NCBI GenBank assembly: GCA_947503525.1
Contig: CANNEA010000003.1
Location: 868,001-932,000, forward strand
Source of the DNA: an uncultured Carboxylicivirga sp.
GTDB taxonomy: Bacteria > Bacteroidota > Bacteroidia > Bacteroidales > Marinilabiliaceae
Length of the DNA: 64,000 nt
Direction of reading: 5' to 3'
Shown here: positions 28,738-37,880 of the stretch, piece after piece
Layout: each line of letters opens with the position of its first letter
Numbering within the stretch: the first letter of the stretch is position 1
Translations under genes and position numbers: made by a program
The notes under the pieces: model-generated
Database searches by the model: none
The model's input: the letters and a program-made list of their open reading frames with translations, nothing else
Told to the model about the DNA's origin: nothing

Positions 28738-30018
28738 ATGAGCGGATATCCCCCATTGGCTGAACGAATGAGGCCACAAAATCTGGATGATTATATTGGT
28801 CAGAAACACCTGGTTGGAGAAGGTGCTGTACTGCGTAAAATGCTGGATCGTAAAGTCATCTCTTCCTTAATTTTATGGGGACCTCCAGGAGTAGGAAAAA
28901 CTACTTTGGCTAAAATTATGTCGAAACAGCTGGATCGACCGTTTTATGTATTATCTGCCATTAATTCAGGAGTTAAAGATGTAAGGGAAGCTATTGAAAA
29001 AGCTCGCAAGGCACGATTTTTTAATTCGTCCTCTCCTATCCTTTTCATTGATGAGATTCATCGATTTAGTAAATCTCAACAAGATAGTCTGCTCGGTGCT
29101 GTGGAGGAAGGTGTAGTTACTTTAATAGGTGCAACAACGGAGAACCCTTCATTTGAGGTTATTTCACCCTTATTATCCCGATGTCAGGTTTATGTTTTAC
29201 AAGCTCTTGAAAAGGAAGATTTGTTGGAGTTGGTTGATAAGGTGTTGTCCAAGGACGTTCTGTTAAAGGATAAGAAAGTAGAAATTCAGGAAGATAATGC
29301 ACTTCTTCGTTATTCAGGTGGTGATGCGCGAAAGATGTTGAATATTCTTGAATTGGTTACAAACGCTGAAATTAGTAAAGATGAGATCGTAATTAATGAT
29401 GAATTAGTAACCAATCATTTGCAACAAAACCCAGCTCAATATGATAAAAACGGGGAGTTGCATTACGATATTATCTCGGCATTTATTAAATCAATCAGAG
29501 GCAGTGACCCGGATGCTGCTGTTTACTGGTTAGCTCGTATGGTTGAAGGTGGTGAAGATCCTAAATTTATTGCACGACGTTTAATAATATCAGCTTCTGA
29601 AGATATTGGATTAGCTAATCCAAACGCTCTATTATTAGCTTCAAACTGCTTTGAGGCCATTAAAATGGTAGGTTGGCCTGAATCAAGAATAATTCTTTCG
29701 CAGGTGACTATTTATCTGGCTACAAGCCCTAAAAGCAACTCTGCATATCAAGCTATTAAAGATGCCCAATCGTTGGTTAAGCAAACCGGCAATTTACCTG
29801 TACCTTTGCACCTTCGTAATGCGCCAACCAAATTAATGAAGGAATTGAATTATGGGAAGGAATACATGTATGCACATAGCTATCCAAATAACTTTGTGAT
29901 TCAGGATTACATGCCGGATGAAATTAAAAATAAACGATTATATACGCCTCAAGGCAATCCTCAGGAAATAAAAGTAGATGAACGTCTAAATCACCTCTGG
30001 AAAGACAGATACAAATAA
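28738..30018 (+). CDS. rarA: Replication-associated recombination protein A (AAA+ ATPase)
   Basis: 426 residues. The N-terminal PLAERMRPQNLDDYIGQKHL is the standard RarA/MgsA opening. Walker A is WGPPGVGKTT (47-56), Walker B is FIDEIH (D105/E106), sensor 1 is GATTEN, and the Arg finger LSRCQ is present. The C-terminal tetramerisation domain covers about 230-426. It acts on stalled replication forks and resembles the clamp-loader ATPase. It is followed directly by kdsA. Confidence 0.92.
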   Translation: MSGYPPLAERMRPQNLDDYIGQKHLVGEGAVLRKMLDRKVISSLILWGPPGVGKTTLAKIMSKQLDRPFYVLSAINSGVKDVREAIEKARKARFFNSSSPILFIDEIHRFSKSQQDSLLGAVEEGVVTLIGATTENPSFEVISPLLSRCQVYVLQALEKEDLLELVDKVLSKDVLLKDKKVEIQEDNALLRYSGGDARKMLNILELVTNAEISKDEIVINDELVTNHLQQNPAQYDKNGELHYDIISAFIKSIRGSDPDAAVYWLARMVEGGEDPKFIARRLIISASEDIGLANPNALLLASNCFEAIKMVGWPESRIILSQVTIYLATSPKSNSAYQAIKDAQSLVKQTGNLPVPLHLRNAPTKLMKELNYGKEYMYAHSYPNNFVIQDYMPDEIKNKRLYTPQGNPQEIKVDERLNHLWKDRYK

Positions 30019-30035
30019 ATTTGATAAACTTAGAT

Positions 30036-30857
30036 ATGGATATAAATAAAATACCTCGAATAAAACATACCGATAGTGGTAACTTCTTTTTATTAGCTGG
30101 CCCCTGTGCCATCGAGGGAGAAGATATGGCTTTGCGTATAGCTGAGAAAGTGGTGTCTATTGCCGATAAATTGAAGATCCCATATATTTTTAAAGGATCC
30201 TACCGTAAAGCTAATCGATCTCGCATTGATTCTTTCAGTGGCATTGGTGATGAAAAGGCATTGAAAATTTTACGCAAAGTAAGTGAGACTTTCAACGTAC
30301 CAACAGTTACGGATATTCATGCTGCAAATGAAGCCGCCATGGCCGCTGAATATGTTGATGTATTACAAATACCCGCCTTTCTTTGCCGCCAAACCGATCT
30401 GTTGGTAGCTGCTGCTAAAACCGGCAAAGTGGTAAATATTAAAAAAGGCCAGTTCTTAAGTGCGGAATCAATGACCTTTGCGGTAAACAAAGTTCGTGAT
30501 TCAGGAAACGATCAAGTTGTTTTAACCGACCGTGGAAATATGTTTGGTTATCAGGATATGATAGTGGATTACCGAGGTATTCCTACAATGCAGAAATTTG
30601 ATGTTCCGGTAGTATTAGATATTACTCATTCTCTGCAACAACCAAACCAAAGCAGTGGAGTAACAGGAGGTAAACCTGAATTAATTGAAACCGTTGCGCG
30701 AGCAGGCATTGCTGTAGGAGCTGACGGTTTGTTTATCGAAACTCATTTTGATCCGGCCATTGCTAAATCAGATGGAGCTAATATGTTACACCTTGACCTG
30801 TTGGAGGGATTGATGACACGATTAGTTGAGATTCGTAAAACGATTAATTCGTTGTAG
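30036..30857 (+). CDS. kdsA: 3-deoxy-8-phosphooctulonate (KDO-8-phosphate) synthase
   Basis: 273 residues from the ATG at 30036 (an in-frame TTG exists at 30021, just after the rarA stop). LLAGPCAIEGED, FKGSYRKANRSR, KKGQFLSAE and DITHSLQQPN are the conserved KdsA blocks; VVLTDRGNMFGYQ is also intact. The enzyme condenses arabinose-5-phosphate with phosphoenolpyruvate for lipopolysaccharide core synthesis. A metal-type Cys-dependent form would need a Cys near residue 10; none is seen, so the non-metal class is likely. Confidence 0.93.
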   Translation: MDINKIPRIKHTDSGNFFLLAGPCAIEGEDMALRIAEKVVSIADKLKIPYIFKGSYRKANRSRIDSFSGIGDEKALKILRKVSETFNVPTVTDIHAANEAAMAAEYVDVLQIPAFLCRQTDLLVAAAKTGKVVNIKKGQFLSAESMTFAVNKVRDSGNDQVVLTDRGNMFGYQDMIVDYRGIPTMQKFDVPVVLDITHSLQQPNQSSGVTGGKPELIETVARAGIAVGADGLFIETHFDPAIAKSDGANMLHLDLLEGLMTRLVEIRKTINSL

Positions 30858-30878
30858 AGAGCTTACATATAAATATAT

Positions 30879-30912
30879 GGATGTGCCAATTAATCAGAAA
30901 TTTGGCACATCC
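30879..30912. terminator. Bidirectional hairpin terminator between kdsA and the M48 protease gene
   Basis: A perfect 11-bp inverted repeat (GGATGTGCCAA at 30879-30889 with TTGGCACATCC at 30902-30912) has a 12-base loop and lies between convergent genes. Confidence 0.75.
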
Positions 30913-30926
30913 ACACATTTGATCAA

Positions 30927-31742
30927 TTACTTACCTTTATAATATTTCATGGCTTCAGGCATATAAGTCTGAAGATCTTTAATCCGGGTATCATCAGCGG
31001 GGTGAGTACTCATCCATTCGGGTGGTTTTTGTCCACCACCAGCAGCCATTCTCTCCCAGAATGGTACGGCAGCTTCAGGATTATATCCTGCCATAGCCAT
31101 AAATATTAGGCCCATCTTGTCCGCTTCTGTTTCATGGGTACGGGAAAATGGTAACATAAACCCATATTGCGAACCCAAACCGAATGCTGCCATAGCTATT
31201 TGTTTGGTTTCTTCGGGCTTTTCATCCATTGCCACTGCAAGAGCTGTTCCTCCCATTTGAACACCCATTTGATGACTCATGCGCTCATTTCCATGTTTTG
31301 CTACAGCATGTGCTATTTCATGCCCCATAACCACCGCTAAACCTTCTTCGGTCTGAGTATATGGCAATATTCCAGTATAGAATACAACTTTACCACCAGG
31401 CATACACCAGGCATTGGGGGTTTCATCATCAATCAAATTAAATTCCCATTCAAAACCTGCAATGTGGCTTGAGTGTCCATTATCAGCCATATATTTTTCA
31501 ACAGCTTTTGAAATTTTCTCACCAACACGTTTAACCATTGCAGTCTTCTCTTTGTCAGATGAGATTTTGTTTTCTTCCAAAAACTGATCGTATTGACTAA
31601 AACTCATTCCCATTACCTCCGAATCTGAAACCAAATTCAATTGTTTTCTTCCGGTTATTGGAACAGTTGCACAAGCTACTACAATTGTAATCAGCAATGT
31701 AGAGCTAATAATCAGAGGCCATTTTTTCAATATTCTTTGCAT
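30927..31742 (-). CDS. M48-family metallopeptidase lipoprotein
   Basis: 271 residues. The signal has a lipobox VVAC with C24, so it is membrane anchored. The zinc motif HEIAH is at 141-145, with the third ligand in HETEAD near E204/E206. The C-terminus PPEWMSTHPADDTRI is typical of the BepA/LoiP-like group, which removes misfolded outer-membrane proteins. It ends at the shared terminator with kdsA and is divergent from the EamA gene. Confidence 0.9.
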   Translation of the reverse strand: MQRILKKWPLIISSTLLITIVVACATVPITGRKQLNLVSDSEVMGMSFSQYDQFLEENKISSDKEKTAMVKRVGEKISKAVEKYMADNGHSSHIAGFEWEFNLIDDETPNAWCMPGGKVVFYTGILPYTQTEEGLAVVMGHEIAHAVAKHGNERMSHQMGVQMGGTALAVAMDEKPEETKQIAMAAFGLGSQYGFMLPFSRTHETEADKMGLIFMAMAGYNPEAAVPFWERMAAGGGQKPPEWMSTHPADDTRIKDLQTYMPEAMKYYKGK

Positions 31743-31832
31743 ATTCTTTTGTTTAACTACTTTTTATAACAACTTAAACTGTTAAAATGATATGAGTATG
31801 ACAAAAATAATGTGTTAAAACCAAACTATTTA

Positions 31833-31840
31833 TAATTTTG
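31833..31840 (+). promoter_or_regulatory. Candidate -7 box for the EamA transporter gene
   Basis: TAATTTTG matches TAnnTTTG and lies 25 bases before the ATG at 31866 in the divergent spacer with the M48 gene. Confidence 0.45.
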
Positions 31841-31865
31841 CGCACTATTAGCAATAAAAATAGCC

Positions 31866-32759
31866 ATGAGCGCGATACTTAAAAATCATCTTAAACTGCA
31901 TTTTGTAGTTGTTTTATATGGCTTTACGGCTATTCTGGGAAAACTTGTTACTTTACCTTCGCCACAATTGGTTTGGTATCGCATGTTTATTGCAGCAGCA
32001 GTACTTGGCTTATTTATCCACTTTAAAAAGATTAATGTAAAAATTGGCTGGAAAAGTGCACTTCAAATAATGGCCGTTGGTTTAGTTGTGGCATTTCATT
32101 GGATTACTTTTTTTGGAGCGGTTCAAATCTCTAATGTTTCAGTCACATTAGGATGTATGGCATCTACTACATTATTTGCCAGTTTCCTTGAACCAATCAT
32201 CTTTAGAAAAAAAGTAAAATGGATTGAAGTTTTAATAGGCATTATCATCATTTCTGGCTTATACCTTATATTTCAATTTGAATTAAACTATATCCATGGT
32301 ATAATTACAGCCCTGGTATCTGCATTTCTTGCAGGTTTATTTACTGTATTAAATAAGCTTTTTATTAATGACCACCATCCGGTTACCATCAGCTTTTATG
32401 AGATGCTTAGTGGTTTTGTTGGAATTACCATTTTTCTTGCCTTTACAGGCACTTTTAATGGGAATTTGGTCAAACCGGAAACAATGGATATCGTTTTTGT
32501 GGTGATTTTGGGAGTTGTGTGCACGGCATATGCTTTTGTCACTGCGGTAGATGTAATGAAAGTATTGTCGGCCTATACCGTGGTTTTAGCTATAAATATG
32601 GAGCCCGTTTATGGTATTGTAATGGCTTGGCTAATATTTGGTCAAAGTGAGTTTATGTCGGCTGGTTTTTATTTCGGAACGGCTGTTATTTTACTTGCTG
32701 TTTTTTTACATCCCATTTTATCCAGAAGAAAAACAAAGCTGGAAAAGAATCTTAATTAA
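31866..32759 (+). CDS. EamA/DMT-family transporter
   Basis: 297 residues with ten hydrophobic segments arranged as two EamA repeats (about 5-137 and 147-283). Such proteins export or import metabolites such as amino acids or nucleotides; no substrate can be read. Its 3' end overlaps the convergent glutaminyl cyclase gene by 8 bases. Confidence 0.85.
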   Translation: MSAILKNHLKLHFVVVLYGFTAILGKLVTLPSPQLVWYRMFIAAAVLGLFIHFKKINVKIGWKSALQIMAVGLVVAFHWITFFGAVQISNVSVTLGCMASTTLFASFLEPIIFRKKVKWIEVLIGIIIISGLYLIFQFELNYIHGIITALVSAFLAGLFTVLNKLFINDHHPVTISFYEMLSGFVGITIFLAFTGTFNGNLVKPETMDIVFVVILGVVCTAYAFVTAVDVMKVLSAYTVVLAINMEPVYGIVMAWLIFGQSEFMSAGFYFGTAVILLAVFLHPILSRRKTKLEKNLN

Positions 32760-33780
32760 AAAGTTCCGAAGGCTTCCATACAATGTAATAAGGCCAATTT
32801 TTACCAGTCAAATAAACCGTATTCTGTGATTCATCGTAAGCAATACCATTAAATGAACCATATTTATTGAGTTGCTTCTTTACTATGATGTCCTTAAAAT
32901 CTACACGGGCAATTACTCGACCTTTTAAAGGATCAATAATGATTATGTACTCCTTTCCTAATACATTAGCCCAAATATGACCATCTATCCATTCCAATTC
33001 ATTCATGTATGATACGGTCCCTTTCTCATCATATACCGTGAGTTTTTTAATCAAGCTTAAATTAATGGCATCTAAATAATACAGGTTTGAAGAACCATCC
33101 GATGCAATTAAAACTGTATCATTATTACATAAGCCCCATCCCTCATAAGCATAATCCTTAAGGTTCAAAATATTAAGATCAGTATCAAGATTAAACACAG
33201 TCTTTTCCTTCCATGAAAGTAACCTTAAAGTATCATCAAATAAAGCTATTCCTTCGGCGAAAAAATTAGAATCCAAACTGATAGACCTAAGAACCTCCCC
33301 ACTTAAAGGATCAATTCGGTTTATTGTAGATTCTCCGTACAAACCCCCAGATTCGAACAATACACCTTTATTATAAAATAACCCCTGTGTAAAAATGGTT
33401 TGATCATGTTTAACGAAAAGATGATCTCTAGGAACTATAATCTTTGACTTTATTGAAGAAACCACTTTAATTGACTTATTCATCGTTTTTTGTTTTCCAT
33501 TCGATAGGAAGACAGTCAACTTTAATTCTTGAGTTCCACCATCTAAGCCTTTTATCGGGTAAGGAAAATCTGAAGAGTCAATAATTTCTTTCGCCAGTTT
33601 AACACCAGCAATCGAATCGATATGAACATCTCTAATTCTTGACTTTAGCCATAGGGTATCATTGTCACTTATAACAATAGTCTCATTTTGAAACACCAGC
33701 CTGGAACTATCAATATAAACACCACAGCCCGCAATTAAAAGCAGGCTGAAAATAAAAGATATGGCATTTATGCGGTTCAT
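32752..33780 (-). CDS. Glutaminyl-peptide cyclotransferase, plant/bacterial beta-propeller type, lipoprotein
   Basis: 342 residues. Lipobox LIAGC (C19) indicates envelope anchoring. An N-terminal beta-sandwich-like part (about 25-110) precedes the five-bladed propeller of the Glu_cyclase_2 family, with conserved FTQGLFY, YEGWGL, YMNELEW and FNGIAYD. The enzyme turns N-terminal glutamine into pyroglutamate, which in Bacteroidota protects many secreted proteins whose signal peptides are cut before Gln. It follows the PatB-like gene after 6 bases in one operon. Confidence 0.85.
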   Translation of the reverse strand: MNRINAISFIFSLLLIAGCGVYIDSSRLVFQNETIVISDNDTLWLKSRIRDVHIDSIAGVKLAKEIIDSSDFPYPIKGLDGGTQELKLTVFLSNGKQKTMNKSIKVVSSIKSKIIVPRDHLFVKHDQTIFTQGLFYNKGVLFESGGLYGESTINRIDPLSGEVLRSISLDSNFFAEGIALFDDTLRLLSWKEKTVFNLDTDLNILNLKDYAYEGWGLCNNDTVLIASDGSSNLYYLDAINLSLIKKLTVYDEKGTVSYMNELEWIDGHIWANVLGKEYIIIIDPLKGRVIARVDFKDIIVKKQLNKYGSFNGIAYDESQNTVYLTGKNWPYYIVWKPSELFN

Positions 33781-33786
33781 GTTTGG

Positions 33787-34953
33787 TTAAGGTCTGTTTT
33801 CAGCAATTTGATTTAATGCCTTTTCAAGAATTGCACGCGGACTTGCAACATTTAATCGCATATAACCTTTCCCTTCCGGTCCAAAAGAAGTACCATCATT
33901 TAAGCCAACCTTAGCTTTATCGAAAATGACGGATTTTAATTCGCGTTGACTTAATTTCCATTCTTTAAAGTTAAGCCATAAAAGATAAGTTGCTTCTGGC
34001 ATATCCATACCTACCTCGGGCAAATGTTCTTTTAAGAAGCTATCTACCAAGTTAATATTTGATTCAATATATGCTATTAATTCCTTTAACCAAGGACGGC
34101 CCAGGTTATAAGCTGATTCCAAAGCAATACTACTCATCACATGCCCTAAATGAACCTGAAGTCTGTTTTGAGTCTTTCTATAAGCAGCAATTAACTTAGG
34201 GTTAGAAGCGATTACATACGATGTATTAAAACCTGCGATATTAAAAGTCTTGGATGGTGCCATAAATGTTATACAATTGGCAGCTGCATCATCATTTAAT
34301 GCTGCAAATGCAATATGCTTTTTACCCCACCAAATCAAATCAGAATGTATCTCATCGGATAATACTAATACCTCATGTTTTTGACAAATTTCATGAATTC
34401 TTAGCAATTCTTCTTTACTCCATGCTCTACCAACCGGATTGTGAGGATTGCAAAGTATAAATATTTTAGTTCGCTGTTTAGCGGCTTCTATTTCAAAAGA
34501 ATCATAATCAAAAGTGTATTTACCATCCACCTTAACAAGTGAATTACGTATTAAATTACGTCCGTTATCAGAAACAACTGAATAAAAAGGTGGATACACA
34601 GGCGTGTTAATAATAATTCCATCACCAGGTTCTGAAAAAGCTAGTACAGAGAAGGCTAAAGCTGGAACAACTCCTGGCGAATACTCTATCCAATCAGACT
34701 GAATCTCCCATTCGTGCTTATAAGAACACCAATCAATAATTGAATTGGCAAAATTATCTTTTCGGATAGTGTATCCATAAATTTCATGTGCTGCACGCTT
34801 CTGAATTTCCTTTTGAACCTCAGGAGGAGCAGCAAAATCCATATCCGCTACCCATAATGGAATCAAATCATCTGATCCAAAATACTTTTCTCGCAAATCT
34901 AATTTATAGGCATTCGTTCCCTTACGGTTAATAATTTTATCAAAATCGTACAT
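33787..34953 (-). CDS. PLP-dependent C-S lyase, MalY/PatB type
   Basis: 388 residues, fold-type I aminotransferase. The PLP lysine is in SKTFN (K235), with N169-P170 in CNPHNPVG and D200 in LSDEIHSD, and IPLWVADMDF near the start is typical of PatB. Members cleave cystathionine or cysteine to homocysteine, pyruvate and ammonia. It is the first gene of a two-gene unit with the glutaminyl cyclase, an unusual pairing with no obvious metabolic link. Confidence 0.88.
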   Translation of the reverse strand: MYDFDKIINRKGTNAYKLDLREKYFGSDDLIPLWVADMDFAAPPEVQKEIQKRAAHEIYGYTIRKDNFANSIIDWCSYKHEWEIQSDWIEYSPGVVPALAFSVLAFSEPGDGIIINTPVYPPFYSVVSDNGRNLIRNSLVKVDGKYTFDYDSFEIEAAKQRTKIFILCNPHNPVGRAWSKEELLRIHEICQKHEVLVLSDEIHSDLIWWGKKHIAFAALNDDAAANCITFMAPSKTFNIAGFNTSYVIASNPKLIAAYRKTQNRLQVHLGHVMSSIALESAYNLGRPWLKELIAYIESNINLVDSFLKEHLPEVGMDMPEATYLLWLNFKEWKLSQRELKSVIFDKAKVGLNDGTSFGPEGKGYMRLNVASPRAILEKALNQIAENRP

Positions 34954-34983
34954 CGTGGTCTTTTATTATTCTATGATACAAAA

Positions 34984-35012
34984 AAAAGGGCCATAAGCCC
35001 TTTTCAAATATA
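34984..35012 (-). terminator. Terminator of the DUF4625-like lipoprotein gene, next to a TATATTTG box
   Basis: AAAAGGGC at 34984-34991 pairs with GCCCTTTT at 34997-35004 (8 bp, 5-base loop), and on the minus strand a T run follows. A minus-strand TATATTTG at 35005-35012 just upstream could serve as promoter for the PatB-like gene, which would put the hairpin in its leader. Confidence 0.65.
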
Positions 35013-35027
35013 AGGAAATATTGTTTT

Positions 35028-35498
35028 TTACTCGATTGTGATATCAACTAACTTCTCACTCTTGTTATCCGTTTTGTCCAACATGACAAACTTTAAGGTA
35101 TAGCTTCCTGCCAAACAAGCTGCTTCAATCTCCTGATCAAATAACATCGCTACCTTCTCTTCTTTTTCAGTTTCACCATTAAATGAAATCACATGCTGAG
35201 AACCATCTTCTGCTGGAGTCCATGGTGTACCAATTCCTTTTAAAGCTGTTGAAGGTGCAGCAGCATTATAGCTAATGGTAATAGTACAGCTTTTTAATGC
35301 TCTATCATCCTTGAAAACAGCATCTAAATCCATCGAAGAACCGCGAGAATACTTTGTAGTTCCATCAGCATTGGGCTTAGTAAATTCAACAGTTGGAGCT
35401 GTGGTATCCGGTCCGGGATCAGGATCGCTTTTTTTACAAGAAAAAGTAAATGCCATTACCAACAAAGCAATAGGTAGAAGTTTGATCATTTTATTCAT
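35028..35498 (-). CDS. DUF4625-like lipoprotein
   Basis: 156 residues. Lipobox TFSC (C21) is followed by KKSDPDPGPD, a Lys/acidic stretch like the export signal of surface lipoproteins in Bacteroidota. The remainder is one beta-sandwich domain starting TAPTVEFTKPNADG with YSRGSSMDLDAVFKDD, resembling DUF4625. Function unknown. It has its own promoter box (35516-35523) and terminator, so it is monocistronic. Confidence 0.75.
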   Translation of the reverse strand: MNKMIKLLPIALLVMAFTFSCKKSDPDPGPDTTAPTVEFTKPNADGTTKYSRGSSMDLDAVFKDDRALKSCTITISYNAAAPSTALKGIGTPWTPAEDGSQHVISFNGETEKEEKVAMLFDQEIEAACLAGSYTLKFVMLDKTDNKSEKLVDITIE

Positions 35499-35515
35499 GC
35501 GTAAAGTATTTTTTA

Positions 35516-35523
35516 CAAATATA
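35516..35523 (-). promoter_or_regulatory. -7 box for the DUF4625-like lipoprotein gene
   Basis: CAAATATA on the plus strand reads TATATTTG on the minus strand, a perfect TAnnTTTG match 18 bases upstream of the ATG at 35498. Confidence 0.5.
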
Positions 35524-35549
35524 ATTTTTTAAACGAATTATCGAGCTGA

Positions 35550-36632
35550 TTATTGTTGGCAATATTGTTTATAAACATCTTCAAGCCCATTTACCAAACT
35601 AATACTTGCCGTCCACCCTAACTTCGACAATTTAGATACATCCATTAATTTACGCATGGTACCATCCGGTTTTGTCGAATCCCAGTCTAATTTACCAGAA
35701 AAACCAACTACCTTACTAATGGTTTCAGCTAATTCACTAATAGTTAAATCTTCACCACAGCCTATATTAATGTGTGTATTACGAATCTCAGTTTTTCCTT
35801 CAGCTACATCTTTAAATGAAATACTATTCATCACATATATACACGCCGCAGCCATATCATCAGAATGTAAAAACTCACGCTTAGGTAAACCACTACCCCA
35901 TAAAGCAATTGTTACCTGATCACCATTTTTACTAATGCCAAATTTCGACAAAACAGCTACCTTTTCTTCTTTACTTGAAGAACCAGTCACACCTTCAATC
36001 GGGCGACTATTTATATCATTATCAATGGATTCCCAATTATTATTTGTTAATAACTTACCTAGGTGCATTTTACGTATTAGAGCAGGTAATACATGACTGG
36101 TTTCCAGATTGTAATTATCATTCGGACCGTATAAATTTGTAGGCATAACTGAAATGTAATCAGTTCCATATTGCAAATTGTACGACTCACACATTTTAAT
36201 CCCGGCAATTTTTGCAATTGCATAAGGTTCATTAGTGTATTCCAACTCTTCAGTTAGCAGACTACCCTCTTTTAATGGTTGAGCTGCATTTTTTGGGTAG
36301 ATACATGAACTGCCAAGAAATAATAAGTTCTTCACTCCTGCTTTGTATGCAGAATGAATAATATTATTCTGAATTTGCAGATTCTCATAAATAAAAGCAC
36401 CACGAAAGGTATTATTAGCCATAATACCGCCAACTTTAGCAGCAGCTAAAAATACATAATCAGGTTTTTCAGTATTGAAAAAATCAGACACAGCAAGCTG
36501 ATCTAATAATTCAAGTTCTGATCTTCTTTTGACAATTATATTTGAATAGCCTTCTTTCTCGAGCCTTTTGATTATGGCTGAGCCGACCAAACCCAAATGG
36601 CCAGCAACATATATCTTACTATCCTTTTGCAT
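35550..36632 (-). CDS. fcl: GDP-L-fucose synthase
   Basis: 360 residues. GHLGLVG at 11-17 binds NADPH; S109-C110 (LGSSCIYP) and Y137/K141 (EPYAIAK) are the active site. It performs epimerisation and reduction of GDP-4-keto-6-deoxymannose. It is about 40 residues longer than the enterobacterial enzyme because of an insertion around 190-240 (after KLLTNNNWESID), a form common in Bacteroidota. It is downstream of gmd on the same strand but has its own promoter box at 36654-36661. Confidence 0.92.
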   Translation of the reverse strand: MQKDSKIYVAGHLGLVGSAIIKRLEKEGYSNIIVKRRSELELLDQLAVSDFFNTEKPDYVFLAAAKVGGIMANNTFRGAFIYENLQIQNNIIHSAYKAGVKNLLFLGSSCIYPKNAAQPLKEGSLLTEELEYTNEPYAIAKIAGIKMCESYNLQYGTDYISVMPTNLYGPNDNYNLETSHVLPALIRKMHLGKLLTNNNWESIDNDINSRPIEGVTGSSSKEEKVAVLSKFGISKNGDQVTIALWGSGLPKREFLHSDDMAAACIYVMNSISFKDVAEGKTEIRNTHINIGCGEDLTISELAETISKVVGFSGKLDWDSTKPDGTMRKLMDVSKLSKLGWTASISLVNGLEDVYKQYCQQ

Positions 36633-36653
36633 ATTTTATTCTCGCTTAGTCGG

Positions 36654-36661
36654 CAAATATA
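36654..36661 (-). promoter_or_regulatory. -7 box for fcl
   Basis: Minus-strand TATATTTG, a perfect TAnnTTTG match, 21 bases upstream of the fcl ATG, with ATTG about 16 bases further upstream as a possible -33 element. Confidence 0.5.
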
Positions 36662-36703
36662 ATCTTTGTCACATTCACAATCCATAGATCCGAAAGAAAA
36701 CTT

Positions 36704-36730
36704 AATGGCTAATAATCAACATTAGCCATT
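36704..36730 (-). terminator. Hairpin after gmd
   Basis: A perfect 10-bp inverted repeat (AATGGCTAAT / ATTAGCCATT) with a 7-base loop lies 23 bases after the gmd stop. A T-rich but interrupted tract follows on the minus strand, so termination may be partial. Confidence 0.55.
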
Positions 36731-36752
36731 CTTGTTGTTTATTCCGAGAATT

Positions 36753-37868
36753 CTATTCGAAATAGTTAAGAGTTTCGTATCCACCATCGCGTAAATACTT
36801 ATCCTTTTTCATGAGTTTAATATCCGACTTCATCATGTCTTCAACCAAACCGGCCAAATCATATTCCGGTTCCCAGCCTAATTTAGTTTTAGATTTTGTT
36901 GGATCTCCAATTAACAACTCCACCTCAGTTGGACGATAATATCTTGGATCAACTTTAACAACTTCAGTACCTAATTCAACTTGATAATCAGGATTAGTAC
37001 AAGCCTTAACGACGCCAACTTCTTGTTCTTTCTCGCCTTTAAATTCTAACTCAATTCCAACATGTTCGAAAGACATTCTCACAAAATCACGAACTGTTGT
37101 TGTGACTCCTGTGGCAATCACATAATCTTCAGCTTTATCCTGCTGTAAAATTAAATACATGGCCTTAATATAATCTTTTGCATGTCCCCAATCACGTTTG
37201 GCATCCATGTTACCTAAGTAAAGGCAATCTTGCATGCCTAAACCAATTTTAGCAACTGCTCTTGTAATTTTACGGGTTACAAATGTTTCACCTCGTAAAG
37301 GACTTTCGTGATTAAATAAAATTCCATTACAAGCATACATATCATAAGCCTCACGGTAGTTTACTGTAATCCAATAGGCATACATTTTAGCTACAGCGTA
37401 AGGTGAGCGGGGATAAAAAGGCGTCTTTTCACTCTGTGGTACCTCCTGCACTAATCCATACAATTCACTTGTTGATGCTTGATATAACTTTGTTTTTTTT
37501 GTCATATTTAAAAGGCGAATTGCCTCAAGCATACGCAGAGTTCCTATTCCATCTGCATTTGCAGTATACTCAGGAGTATCAAAACTTACACCAACATGCG
37601 ACATTGCTGCCAGGTTATAAATTTCATCCGGCTGTGTCTCTTGTATTATTCGAATTAGATTGGTCGAATCTGTTAAATCACCATAATGAAGGGTAAAATT
37701 ACGATTCTCAACATGCGGATCCTGATATAAGTGATCAATACGATCGGTATTAAACAAACTCGAACGGCGCTTGATACCATGTACGATATATCCTTTTTTT
37801 AGTAAAAACTCCGACAGGTATGCTCCATCCTGCCCTGTTACTCCGGTAATTAATGCAACTTTAGACAT
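36753..37868 (-). CDS. gmd: GDP-mannose 4,6-dehydratase
   Basis: 371 residues. [10 protein letters not shown] near 9-18 binds NADP+. [16 protein letters not shown] contains the catalytic Ser/Glu segment, and [12 protein letters not shown] contains the Tyr-Lys pair. [15 protein letters not shown] is the GDP-mannose-binding block. It makes GDP-4-keto-6-deoxy-D-mannose, the substrate of Fcl (next gene). It lies 12 bases downstream of the epimerase gene. Confidence 0.95.
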   Translation of the reverse strand: MSKVALITGVTGQDGAYLSEFLLKKGYIVHGIKRRSSLFNTDRIDHLYQDPHVENRNFTLHYGDLTDSTNLIRIIQETQPDEIYNLAAMSHVGVSFDTPEYTANADGIGTLRMLEAIRLLNMTKKTKLYQASTSELYGLVQEVPQSEKTPFYPRSPYAVAKMYAYWITVNYREAYDMYACNGILFNHESPLRGETFVTRKITRAVAKIGLGMQDCLYLGNMDAKRDWGHAKDYIKAMYLILQQDKAEDYVIATGVTTTVRDFVRMSFEHVGIELEFKGEKEQEVGVVKACTNPDYQVELGTEVVKVDPRYYRPTEVELLIGDPTKSKTKLGWEPEYDLAGLVEDMMKSDIKLMKKDKYLRDGGYETLNYFE

Positions 37869-37880
37869 ATTATTTCTTAA

